DNA from: Bacteroidales bacterium | GTDB lineage: Bacteria; Bacteroidota; Bacteroidia; Bacteroidales; Tenuifilaceae | Assembly (NCBI GenBank): GCA_025361485.1 | Contig: JANYLA010000046.1 | Coordinates: 1 to 46,342, forward strand | Direction of reading: 5' to 3' | DNA: 46,342 nucleotides | Part shown: one piece after another, positions 33,089-41,869 of the stretch | Numbering within the stretch: position 1 is the stretch's first letter | How the letters are laid out: each line of letters begins with the position of its first letter | Notes under the pieces: model-generated | Told to the model about the DNA's origin: nothing | Seen by the model: the letters and a program-made list of their open reading frames with translations, nothing else | Databases searched by the model: none | Position numbers and translations under genes: made by a program

Positions 33089-33835
33089 TTAAGTGCACAT
33101 TGGCTTTCGAAGTTGATTATCGTAACCTCTATTTCTCAAATAGAATAACCCAACACCACCAATAATAAAACCAATACCTACAAAAAAAATAAACCAAGGA
33201 AAGGAAACAGGAACATACGCCAAAGCCTTGCCCATCAACTTTGATGTATTTGCTGGTGAAAAAATTTCCCAAAAACTGAAATACTGTAGCATAAATCTAA
33301 CATAGTCGTATACAAATCCAATAATCAAAACAATTGACCCTGAAATCAACAGTGTCCATTCAATTCTACTTATTCTAGATTCGATATTACAACTTGCTGA
33401 TTTTGAAATTAAAATTGCAAAAACAATCATTACAATAGAAACAATTACTGGCGCTATAACAGGTCCAACCCAGGTTGTTGGTATTAGGAAAAGGATGTCC
33501 CAAGTCAACAAGCTAACAGGCCAATTAAGTATTGCTTTAAGAAAAACGTAGTAGAAAATATCCCAAATGGCAAAGCAATAAAGAAATAGCCCAAATTTTT
33601 CTGTCTTACTCCGCCCTGCAATAAAACCTGCACCAAAAAGCATTATTATCGTTGCAAACTCTCTAAAAACCTCAACAACTGCAATATCCTTATCCAACAT
33701 TTTTAATGGAAAGTTGAAACCCTCAGGGTAATATAGTTTACGCAAATAAACAACCACAGAGGTTTCGAGGAAAGCCATTGCAATGCTGAATATGGTTAAC
33801 CAAATAAATGATTTACGGATTGCTGAATTTGTCAT
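33089..33835 (-). CDS. Polytopic membrane protein of unknown function
   Basis: Protein of 248 residues with about seven hydrophobic segments and no recognised enzymatic motif. Charged positions between helices (EVFREFATI, RSKTEKFG, WDIFYYVFLK) look conserved. It precedes the AMMECR1 gene by 13 bases, suggesting co-transcription. I do not recognise a named family. Confidence 0.75.
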   Translation of the reverse strand: MTNSAIRKSFIWLTIFSIAMAFLETSVVVYLRKLYYPEGFNFPLKMLDKDIAVVEVFREFATIIMLFGAGFIAGRSKTEKFGLFLYCFAIWDIFYYVFLKAILNWPVSLLTWDILFLIPTTWVGPVIAPVIVSIVMIVFAILISKSASCNIESRISRIEWTLLISGSIVLIIGFVYDYVRFMLQYFSFWEIFSPANTSKLMGKALAYVPVSFPWFIFFVGIGFIIGGVGLFYLRNRGYDNQLRKPMCT

Positions 33836-33858
33836 GTTAGTTGTAACTCATTTATACT

Positions 33859-34719
33859 TTACCACTGCCAGTGAATCGCTAAACGCAAATCGAATTGATT
33901 AAGCCAGTGTTTATCGGATGAAATAGATTTACTTGTTATGTTATCATTAGTCCAAAGCATTTCAGTCCTTTTATAATCAATTGCTTTTGAAACGATAAAC
34001 CATTTCAAGACTAAGCCTACACCAAAGATTTTTTTCTTCGAATTCTCGTGATTGTAAGTAACCGAAAGTGTTGGACTAACAAAAAGAGATGGAGTTCCTT
34101 TCGTTTGGTATTTATATGTTCGAAGCAAATTCCCACCCATCAATTTTTGATGAATAAAAACTCGGAATGGAGCAGTTGCGGTCATCCCCCCAACAATTTC
34201 GCCCTCAAACTCGAAGTGATTTACCAAAGTTCGGGTTAATACCCCAAATTGGAAACCACGATCGTGTATGCGAATTTGGCGAAAATTGGAATTTAAATCG
34301 CCATAATAACCTATATCGGTTTGTAAATGAAATAGATTATAGTTTTCGATTGTCTTTGATCGACGGAATATTCCAGCAGTAAAACCCCAGGTTTGGAAAG
34401 GTAGATATGAAACATTAAAATCCATGAAATTAGGGTTAAACGAATCGTCAACGGCTATTCTGGCCTTTACCTCCCAGCCGCCCTTAAACCACAAAGAAGT
34501 GCTTATTCCGACATAAGAATAGTCAACCCAATCGTAACTATGTTGAAGATAATTCATGAAGTCCAGATTCTGCCCATTGGGCAAACTATCGTAAATATCC
34601 TCACTATTCCCAAGGAATAAACCTACTTCATGCTTTATTATCAGCTTTTCAGGAGTTTGGGTAAATGCAAATATCCCGACTCCTATTACAAAAAATATTA
34701 AGAGAGAAAATTTCTTCAT
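33859..34719 (-). CDS. Secreted protein, probable outer-membrane beta-barrel
   Basis: Protein of 286 residues with an N-terminal signal peptide (about 1-20, ending AFTQ). The rest consists of alternating amphipathic strands rich in aromatic residues and ends HWQW, the C-terminal aromatic signature of outer-membrane barrels. No specific family is recognised. The gene starts two bases after the stop of a lipoprotein gene, so the two are probably translated together and may form an envelope pair. Confidence 0.65.
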   Translation of the reverse strand: MKKFSLLIFFVIGVGIFAFTQTPEKLIIKHEVGLFLGNSEDIYDSLPNGQNLDFMNYLQHSYDWVDYSYVGISTSLWFKGGWEVKARIAVDDSFNPNFMDFNVSYLPFQTWGFTAGIFRRSKTIENYNLFHLQTDIGYYGDLNSNFRQIRIHDRGFQFGVLTRTLVNHFEFEGEIVGGMTATAPFRVFIHQKLMGGNLLRTYKYQTKGTPSLFVSPTLSVTYNHENSKKKIFGVGLVLKWFIVSKAIDYKRTEMLWTNDNITSKSISSDKHWLNQFDLRLAIHWQW

Positions 34720-34721
34720 TA

Positions 34722-35342
34722 CTAAAAGATTGTAATCACGCGGGTTTGTGCTAAGATTAATTGTCCATCCGACAACTCAATAGTAATATTAAATTGAGCC
34801 TTAGTGTTTTCAACCTGATCTTTCAGAAAAAATAGAAAAGTGATTTCAGGAATATCAGATACTATTCCGGGATTAATTTTATTCAGTAACGTTTTCTTTG
34901 AAACGTAAAGATCATTGGAAGAAAGGCTGCTCCCAATCGCATAAACAATGTTATTTTCTGACAGTTCAGTGTTAATAGGTATTGAAGGGTTAACGGGGAA
35001 AACATTTGTTATCTTAACATTCTTAATTTCTTGATTGGGCTTAAAGGGAGTAGGACACTCCATTGCATAGGCACTAGCAAATCCAAACCCTTGCAATTGA
35101 AACTTGGCATAGGAGAAAGGACTTTCGATTGAACCAACAGTTATTTTAAATGCAACCGCTTTGCTCAACATGGTATCACTGCTGCTTTCGCCTGCCCATT
35201 CCCCAGAATTTTCAATATTTGTAACTATTGCATGGTCAAGGTTAAATAAAATGGGAGTAGTATTGCAATCGCAGCTGCTAAACAAAATTCGTATAAGGAT
35301 GAAACCAACAAAAAACCATGTAGCCTTTTTAATTCTTTCCAT
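34722..35342 (-). CDS. Lipoprotein of unknown function
   Basis: Protein of 206 residues. The signal peptide ends in ILFSSC with lipidated C24, immediately followed by D-C. The mature part is predicted beta-rich (about 30-205) and resembles small Bacteroidota lipoproteins of the DUF5034 kind, though I am not certain. It is followed two bases later by the barrel-like gene. A TATTTTTG lies only six bases before the ATG, which would leave almost no leader. Confidence 0.7.
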   Translation of the reverse strand: MERIKKATWFFVGFILIRILFSSCDCNTTPILFNLDHAIVTNIENSGEWAGESSSDTMLSKAVAFKITVGSIESPFSYAKFQLQGFGFASAYAMECPTPFKPNQEIKNVKITNVFPVNPSIPINTELSENNIVYAIGSSLSSNDLYVSKKTLLNKINPGIVSDIPEITFLFFLKDQVENTKAQFNITIELSDGQLILAQTRVITIF

Positions 35343-35411
35343 AAGTCCAAAAATATCACAAATTTATATTGCACAACTCATCTAAAACAGAGACTAATTT
35401 ACGATTATAAA

Positions 35412-38400
35412 CTACTCGCTCAAAATCAACAAAAATCCTTTTCCCTTTGGTACAACGAACGAATCAGTTGGATTAATTGCAAATGATTGTTGAAATGACT
35501 TAACATCGGGAGCAACAAGTTTTGCCTTAACAGGATTTAAACCCAAGGCTTTCCAATCAATACTTAATTGAATACTCACATCCTCCTTCGCCCAGCTGGC
35601 GATAGAAATTAATGTTGCTCCTTTTCTTTTATAAACGGTTGCTAAAACATCTGATCGGTTGGTTTTCACTGGACAATTCTCAACCCAGTAGCCAATCATT
35701 TGGCTTTCCTTGATTCCAAAATCATCCCAAGCCTTCCATATTGGACGCGGATCGCTATTCTCGGTCCAAGGCATGCGGTTGGTCATCCCGTAAATCATAC
35801 CTCTCCAAGGATTTCCGCCGCCCTCAAGCATTTCTCCCATTAACCCGAATGGGATTCCGCTAACCTCAGTTAAGAAAAAATCGGGTAATTCGTTGTAATC
35901 GAAATACTCCCCAAACCAAAGTCGATTTAGGTAAGGAAAATGCTCCATGTAAAGCATGCCACTATTGATAAAGCCATCCATTTTATTGTACTGGTTTGCA
36001 GAGTGTAGATCCAAAATTCCCGGGTGACCATTTTGTGTTAGCACTCTTTTAACTCGCTTCATTGTAGTTCGATCGAAAGCCACATCATCTAAATAAAGAC
36101 CATCGATACCAACATTATTGACCAACCAGTTCATCCCCTCAACATAATAGTTATGCCAACGGCTCATACCGCTGTTAATAATTGCAGCATCCTTTAGCTC
36201 AGGTACAAACCAAGCAGCAATGTAATCATCGCCAACATGCTCCTGCAACCAAGAAAATCCTCCTCCTACTCCGGGTGAATAGATCTCATGCCCTAAACTT
36301 CGTAAGGGGAAAGTTTCATATGCTCGGTTTGACAGCTCTCTAACAGTATTGTAAATCTTAACCTTTAACCCTTTGGAATGCGCCTCATCAATGTAATCCT
36401 TCATCTTTTTATGGGCAATAAAAGGATAGTTGATATAAGGGTTGATTTCGTTAGCATGATGTATATTTACTATGGTTGAACCTCGCGCAATAACGGTATC
36501 AATTGGGCTATACTTATGGTAAAACCGATTACTCCACTGAAAATCGGTATTAATTGGGTGAAATGGTGTAATAAGCAGCGTGAAATTGTAGTAAAGGGTT
36601 TCACCCTTTTTTATCGTTCTTGGGCCGCTGTAATTATTGACCATTACCGAGTTTTCTTGCGTAGCTATATTAATACCACCATTTCCATTATTCCCCCATG
36701 ATGGTGGAAGATTAAGCGGTTTCTGTAAATAGAAATTTGTATTTAATGGTCGAACATAGTTCTCTGCTCTAAGCGAGAATTGAAGTCCTGCATTCACATC
36801 ACCAATCCAAGCGCCATCCTGATTTTTATTGGCAACATCCCATTTCCACTCAAACTTTTCGGGTCGATAGCCTCCCTTCAAACCAAGTCCCATTATGTAT
36901 TTGGCTGCATCGGAGTTCATTGGGATGTTCATTCTTATATCTGAAAGCGCAATATCACTTAATGCTGTAATGGCAACTTTATACGAAATAAAACCATCAA
37001 ACTCCAAGGAAGCATTCACTTTCATCTGAATTGCAGGTGATGAATTCACGGCTTCCCACGATACCGTTCCTGCTGTAGTCTCAGTAAATTTCACTCCTCC
37101 GTTTTTCCATACCACAACGCTTGCTTTATCATCTACACAAACAATCTGTAGCGGTTGGTTGATAATACTTTTAGGTTTATCGGAGAAAGAGGTCATTTCA
37201 GGAGTAAAGAATGCCTGAATGCTTTTAGGGAAACCATCATTATTCAGCTCAATTTTCCTTCCGAGAAGGCTAATGGTGTTATTCTTTACAACCAAAGGAG
37301 TGTAAGGGGGTATTACTGAATTATCCTGAGCCAGTGTTGAGTTCAACCACTTCAACCTTGTTTGTTTCCATGGTTCGTCAGCACCACCATCATTAAGCAA
37401 TGTATTATTAACTTTAATTATCAACTCTATATCCTTATAAAAGCTATTATCGATTGATATTGATGCAGTGCCTTTGTACTCTCCTGCCTCAATATCCTTT
37501 GGAACATCAACGCCACACCAGAGGGCTTGTACTAGTCCTGCTGAAATATCAACTTTTTTTGTTAAAGGCTTACCATCCCAATTAATTCCATTGGTGTTAA
37601 TACAGTCTAATCGAACAGCTGAAATTGATTTTCCTGAAAGAGATTTTAAGTCAGAAAACATGACCCGAATGTCTCTAATATCCTGAATAGCATATATCCC
37701 GAATTGAAATGCAAAATATTCCCCTTTGCAGGCCTCTCCTTCAAATGAGTTTTTTGGGCCAACAAACATCCATCGTTGGGGTAAATCCCTTACCATTTTA
37801 ATTGGATGCAATCTATCCTCAGGAAAAACCACAAAAGGTTTATCGAAATACTTATCCGATAAACTCTGAATCTCTGATGATGTTGCAATTACCTCCATGG
37901 GATAAACGCTATTAAACTCATCGATTGATTGTATCTCAACAACCTTTGCCTTACTAATATTTGAAATTTCTTTTGCAGACAACAACCAATTCGCATCGGC
38001 AGTCTCAACAAATTCAGGATAAGTATTCTTTGGATAATTCGATTTGCCTGATGATTTATAGGGCAAATAGTAAATGAAGTAGTTACCTGCTCCTGAAGTA
38101 GGCTCAAAGTAAACTACGCCTACTTCTCTATTAATCTCACCCCTTACAACATTCATAACCCTTTTATGGGTTTGAACATCTTCTACAATAATATTTTTCT
38201 TTTCGGGTTCAAAGTCCCGCCTTCTCCATTCAACCTTAACCTTCGCAACTTTTGTTGAGCCATCAAAATGCACAACCACTCGATGGTTTCCTAACGAGTC
38301 ACAATTCCAATCACCTTTGGCTGCTGTGTACTTAGTTTCTTGGGCTTGTAAAACCGAAAATGGATTAATTATAGTGTAAACTGAAATAAAAAATAAAACC

Positions 38401-38441
38401 ATCAGCTTATTCTTGAATATCTTTACAATTGAGGTTTTCAT
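35412..38441 (-). CDS. Large secreted glycoside-hydrolase-like protein (DUF6067 type)
   Basis: Protein of 1009 residues with a signal peptide (about 1-33). N-terminal beta-sandwich regions (to about 630) precede a TIM-barrel-like region resembling DUF6067/clan-D-like glycoside hydrolases. The candidate active-site segment is GIDGLYLDDVAFDR with D785-D786, followed by HSANQYN, YMEHFPYLNRLWFGE and a C-terminal beta domain ending LILSE. Family members are predicted polysaccharide hydrolases of unknown specificity. No SusC/SusD pair or other CAZyme is adjacent, so it is not in a typical utilisation locus. Its promoter was not recognised in the 160 bases upstream. Confidence 0.72.
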   Translation of the reverse strand: MKTSIVKIFKNKLMVLFFISVYTIINPFSVLQAQETKYTAAKGDWNCDSLGNHRVVVHFDGSTKVAKVKVEWRRRDFEPEKKNIIVEDVQTHKRVMNVVRGEINREVGVVYFEPTSGAGNYFIYYLPYKSSGKSNYPKNTYPEFVETADANWLLSAKEISNISKAKVVEIQSIDEFNSVYPMEVIATSSEIQSLSDKYFDKPFVVFPEDRLHPIKMVRDLPQRWMFVGPKNSFEGEACKGEYFAFQFGIYAIQDIRDIRVMFSDLKSLSGKSISAVRLDCINTNGINWDGKPLTKKVDISAGLVQALWCGVDVPKDIEAGEYKGTASISIDNSFYKDIELIIKVNNTLLNDGGADEPWKQTRLKWLNSTLAQDNSVIPPYTPLVVKNNTISLLGRKIELNNDGFPKSIQAFFTPEMTSFSDKPKSIINQPLQIVCVDDKASVVVWKNGGVKFTETTAGTVSWEAVNSSPAIQMKVNASLEFDGFISYKVAITALSDIALSDIRMNIPMNSDAAKYIMGLGLKGGYRPEKFEWKWDVANKNQDGAWIGDVNAGLQFSLRAENYVRPLNTNFYLQKPLNLPPSWGNNGNGGINIATQENSVMVNNYSGPRTIKKGETLYYNFTLLITPFHPINTDFQWSNRFYHKYSPIDTVIARGSTIVNIHHANEINPYINYPFIAHKKMKDYIDEAHSKGLKVKIYNTVRELSNRAYETFPLRSLGHEIYSPGVGGGFSWLQEHVGDDYIAAWFVPELKDAAIINSGMSRWHNYYVEGMNWLVNNVGIDGLYLDDVAFDRTTMKRVKRVLTQNGHPGILDLHSANQYNKMDGFINSGMLYMEHFPYLNRLWFGEYFDYNELPDFFLTEVSGIPFGLMGEMLEGGGNPWRGMIYGMTNRMPWTENSDPRPIWKAWDDFGIKESQMIGYWVENCPVKTNRSDVLATVYKRKGATLISIASWAKEDVSIQLSIDWKALGLNPVKAKLVAPDVKSFQQSFAINPTDSFVVPKGKGFLLILSE

Positions 38442-38569
38442 TGTTCGTGGGGGTTTGATGTTGAGATCAAATATTATTGTATCAAATCATTATAAATAGT
38501 TGTACAAGATAACTAAAAAGTCCATCGCCTTAAATGACTTTTCGCAATCAATTACAATTACAAATAATC

Positions 38570-38577
38570 TAAATTTG
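38570..38577 (+). promoter_or_regulatory. Probable -7 promoter element (TAAATTTG)
   Basis: Exact TAnnTTTG match 25 bases upstream of the cupin gene ATG at 38603. No -33 TTTG is visible. Confidence 0.35.
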
Positions 38578-38602
38578 AAAATCAACCTAAACTTGACTTA
38601 GT

Positions 38603-38953
38603 ATGATGACAATTCCATTTGAAACCATCGATTGGATTTCAATTCCAAAAACCGAGCACAAAGGCGTTACAGGAACAGCCTATTGGCAAACCATTCAGTT
38701 TGAAGAGTTAAGAATAAGAGTAGTAGAATACTCACCTAATTATCTTGCCGACCATTGGTGTACGAAGGGTCACATTATTTACTGCCTCGAAGGAGAGATG
38801 ATATCTGAACTTAAAGATGGAACCAAAAGTTTGCTCAGAAAAGGCATGTCCTATCATGTTACCGATGATAACATTAATACTCATCGGTCGTTTACTGCAA
38901 ATGGTTGCAAACTATTCATAGTTGATGGCGACTTCCTAAATCCAATTATTTAA
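38603..38953 (+). CDS. DHCW-motif cupin-fold protein
   Basis: Small protein of 116 residues. The sequence ADHWCTKGHIIYCLEGE (about 49-65) carries the DHWC/DHCW-type motif and the first cupin motif; a second cupin segment follows (GMSYHVTDDNINTHRS). Metal binding through the histidines is likely, but no reaction is known. ATGs at 38603 and 38606 are both possible. It may be transcribed alone. Confidence 0.82.
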   Translation: MMTIPFETIDWISIPKTEHKGVTGTAYWQTIQFEELRIRVVEYSPNYLADHWCTKGHIIYCLEGEMISELKDGTKSLLRKGMSYHVTDDNINTHRSFTANGCKLFIVDGDFLNPII

Positions 38954-39022
38954 TATTCACTGAATTATTGCATTTATTTGCAATAATTTTTGTAATTTGT
39001 AATCAACCTAAACCACAAAAAG

Positions 39023-39478
39023 ATGACAAGTAAAATATTTCGCTATCTGCTAATTGCAGTAATTGTATTCTTAGCATTATCAGGGATCTTCGGTGGCGTT
39101 AGTCTTATAGCTGATTCTTCGGGCAGCAATTTACAACTTCAGTTAAACCTTCTTGAAAGCACTTTATTCAGCAGCTATTTAATACCAGGAATAGTTCTTT
39201 TGCTTTTCCTTGGGCTTCTCCCAAGCTTTGTTGCTTTCGGGCTTATCACAAAAAAAAGAATTAAAATCGCAAATCGATTAAATATCTATAAAAGGAAGCA
39301 TTGGGCTTGGACATTCTCACTCTACTGCGGAATAATTCTGGTATTATGGATTGATATTCAGGTAATGCTGCTTGGTGGCGGTTATACCCTACAAACTGTT
39401 TATGCATTAATTGGAGTGCTAATAATCATCCTTACACTTACGCCTTTCGTAACCCGTTTTTACAAAAAAAAGAAATAA
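39023..39478 (+). CDS. Small membrane protein of unknown function
   Basis: Protein of 151 residues with four hydrophobic helices (about 8-28, 50-75, 92-110, 118-140) and a lysine-rich C-terminus. No family is recognised. It lies 70 bases after the cupin gene and about 180 bases before the AOR gene, in the same direction; a weak TTGCAAAG/CTTTGCAA hairpin (39508-39532) follows it. Confidence 0.72.
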   Translation: MTSKIFRYLLIAVIVFLALSGIFGGVSLIADSSGSNLQLQLNLLESTLFSSYLIPGIVLLLFLGLLPSFVAFGLITKKRIKIANRLNIYKRKHWAWTFSLYCGIILVLWIDIQVMLLGGGYTLQTVYALIGVLIIILTLTPFVTRFYKKKK

Positions 39479-39602
39479 TTCTTATTTGAACTTTTACGAT
39501 TTGTAATTTGCAAAGCATTAAATACTTTGCAAGCCTTACTAAACCTCGTTATGTAAACATTTTCATATTGATTAAAATCATTTTATACCGATGTTTTTTT
39601 AG

Positions 39603-39610
39603 TAACTTTG
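39603..39610 (+). promoter_or_regulatory. Probable -7 promoter element of the AOR gene (TAACTTTG)
   Basis: Exact TAnnTTTG match 46 bases upstream of the ATG at 39657, with a TTTT (39581-39584) near the -33 position at 18-base spacing. Confidence 0.45.
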
Positions 39611-39656
39611 TATGCTAAAATATAATTGGATAATAATTAATTAAAATATAACCGAT

Positions 39657-41813
39657 ATGAACATTCAGGAGATGGTAAAGCGGATGAAACTGCTAAATCA
39701 GTTAAATTACGAGTGGAAACCTCTACTAAGAGGCTATACCGACAAAATTCTTTACATTAATGTTGGCACAAAAGAGGTAAAAGAGAAAGCAGTACCAGCC
39801 CAGATGAAAGAAAAATTCGTTGGTGGTAAAGGTTATGGATTACGATTACTCTGGGATGCAACAACCCCAACAACCAAATGGAACGATCCTGAAAATGAAA
39901 TCATCATTAGTTCAGGCCCAATTGGTGGAATAACCCAATACTCAGGAACAGGAAAATCCTTACTTGTTAGCCTATCTCCACAAACTAACTCAGTAATGGA
40001 CTCAAACGTAGGTGGGTTCTTTGGTTCATTTCTTAAATTCTCAGGTTACGATGCGCTTGAACTTCAGGGCAAATCCGATAAAGATGTAATTATTTATATT
40101 GATGGTATTAACCACAAAATAGAAATTTTTGAAAATCCAGGTTTCTCAAAGGATGCTCATTTACTTGCAGAGGAGTTAACCGAAGCATTCTCAACTGACG
40201 AAAAAGATTACAAAAATATTGGAATTGTTTCATGTGGTTCCGCTGCAGAACACTCCCTTATTGGAATGGTAAACTTTACCTTCTACGATTCAAAGCGTAA
40301 AAAAATTAGACTAAAACAAGCTGGTCGCGGAGGCATAGGAACCGTTATGCGCGATAAAAAAATATTGGCAATCGTTGCTCGCATCGAAGGCGTTAAGGGA
40401 AATCTAAATAATGTTGCAAATCTTGAGGCAATAACTGAAAGAGGTCGCAAATATCAGGCTGAAATTCGCGAATTGGACGATCACCAATGCCAAATGCGTA
40501 AAAAGGGAACTGCCAACATCGCAAACGTAATGAACGATTACGACCTACTTCCAACTCACAACTTTAAGTTCGGCAGTTCAGTCGATGCGCTTAAAATTCA
40601 TAGCGATATTTTCAGAGACAAATACTTCACTCAAAATCTACCTGATGGTTGCTGGATTGGCTGCGCCATGAGCTGCTCAAAAGGCGTTGATGATTATGAG
40701 CTTAAAACAGGTCCTCACAAAGGGCAAAAGGTAATTGTTGATGGTCCCGAATACGAAACAGTTGCTGGGCTTGGTTCGAACTTAGGAATCTTCAATCCTG
40801 AGTCAATAATTGAAGCTAACTTCTACTGCGACACCTATGGAATATGCACAATTACCTGGGGTACTTGTATGGCTTTTGTAATGGAATGTTACGAAAATGG
40901 CATATTAAACAAGGAGCATACTGGCGGACTAGATCTTAGCTTTGGTCAGTATGAGAATATGATGGAAGTAATGCATCAACTTGCACGTGGCGAAGGATTT
41001 GGAATGATTGTTGGTCAGGGTGTTCGCAAAATGAAAGAGTACTTCGTTAAACATTTTGGAGCCGATGCTAAATTCCTAAATGATATAGGAATGGAAAACA
41101 AAGGCTTAGAGTATTCACAGTATGTTTCAAAAGAATCATTAGCTCAGCAAGGTGGTTATGCTATGACCAACAAAGGGCCACAGCACGATGAAGCTTGGCT
41201 TATCTTCATGGATATGGTAAATAACCAAATTCCAACATTTGAAGCGAAGGCTGAAGCTTTACACTATTTCCCAATGTTCCGTACTTGGTTTGGTTTAAAT
41301 GGGTTATGCAAACTACCTTGGAACGATGTAACGCCAAAGGGTAATGCTCAAACCAGCGAACCACACAAAATTCCTGAGCACGTTGACAACTATATAACCA
41401 TATACAATGCTGTTACGGGTGGCAATATCGATAAGGATAGCATGATAACCCAGAGCGAGCGTGTTTACAACTTCCAACGTATATTCAATATCCGCCGTGG
41501 CTTTGGTCTTCGCAAACATGATGCTCAACCATATCGTGCTTGCGGTCCTGTTACAAAGGAAGAATACCTTAGCCGTCAGGAGCGTTACGACAAGCAGCTG
41601 AAAGAGCAGGTTGGTGTTGACCCAACAAACATGAGCCTTGAAGAGAAGATGGCAACATTGCGTAAATATCGCGAGGGCAGATATGAACAGTTACTCGATG
41701 CCGTTTATAATCGTCGTGGCTGGACCAGCAACGGTGTGCCTAAAATTGAGCATCTGAAGAAAATAGGAATGGATTTACCTGAACTAATTGAGGTTATTAA
41801 ACCATTACAATAA
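39657..41813 (+). CDS. Aldehyde:ferredoxin oxidoreductase family protein (tungsten-type), long variant
   Basis: Protein of 718 residues, longer than archaeal AORs (about 600-620). It has the N-terminal AOR fold with the tungstopterin-binding GGKGYGLRLLWD (about 58-69) and SSGPIGG (about 87-93), and the family G-R-G-G-I-G segment (AGRGGIGTVMR). Cysteines near the expected [4Fe-4S] site are C332, C336 and C340 in CWIGCAMSC, and C551 in GLNGLCKLPWND. It would oxidise aldehydes to acids (or the reverse) with ferredoxin in the cytosol, using a bis-pterin tungsten cofactor. About 25 extra residues precede the fold. No ferredoxin, tungstate transporter or moa genes are present in the window. Its own -7 box and terminator suggest a single-gene transcript. 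Substrate class is unknown. Confidence 0.9.
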   Translation: MNIQEMVKRMKLLNQLNYEWKPLLRGYTDKILYINVGTKEVKEKAVPAQMKEKFVGGKGYGLRLLWDATTPTTKWNDPENEIIISSGPIGGITQYSGTGKSLLVSLSPQTNSVMDSNVGGFFGSFLKFSGYDALELQGKSDKDVIIYIDGINHKIEIFENPGFSKDAHLLAEELTEAFSTDEKDYKNIGIVSCGSAAEHSLIGMVNFTFYDSKRKKIRLKQAGRGGIGTVMRDKKILAIVARIEGVKGNLNNVANLEAITERGRKYQAEIRELDDHQCQMRKKGTANIANVMNDYDLLPTHNFKFGSSVDALKIHSDIFRDKYFTQNLPDGCWIGCAMSCSKGVDDYELKTGPHKGQKVIVDGPEYETVAGLGSNLGIFNPESIIEANFYCDTYGICTITWGTCMAFVMECYENGILNKEHTGGLDLSFGQYENMMEVMHQLARGEGFGMIVGQGVRKMKEYFVKHFGADAKFLNDIGMENKGLEYSQYVSKESLAQQGGYAMTNKGPQHDEAWLIFMDMVNNQIPTFEAKAEALHYFPMFRTWFGLNGLCKLPWNDVTPKGNAQTSEPHKIPEHVDNYITIYNAVTGGNIDKDSMITQSERVYNFQRIFNIRRGFGLRKHDAQPYRACGPVTKEEYLSRQERYDKQLKEQVGVDPTNMSLEEKMATLRKYREGRYEQLLDAVYNRRGWTSNGVPKIEHLKKIGMDLPELIEVIKPLQ

Positions 41814-41825
41814 AGAGTTTTTCTC

Positions 41826-41864
41826 AATAAAAAACCGTCTCAAAATCTGGGACGGTTTTTTATT
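41826..41864. terminator. Bidirectional terminator between convergent genes
   Basis: Perfect 14-bp stem AATAAAAAACCGTC/GACGGTTTTTTATT (41826-41839 and 41851-41864), extendable inward by two more pairs. It begins 13 bases after the AOR stop and ends six bases before the stop of the minus-strand lipoprotein gene. Its A/T flanks supply a U-run in both directions. Confidence 0.85.
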
Positions 41865-41869
41865 GCGCT

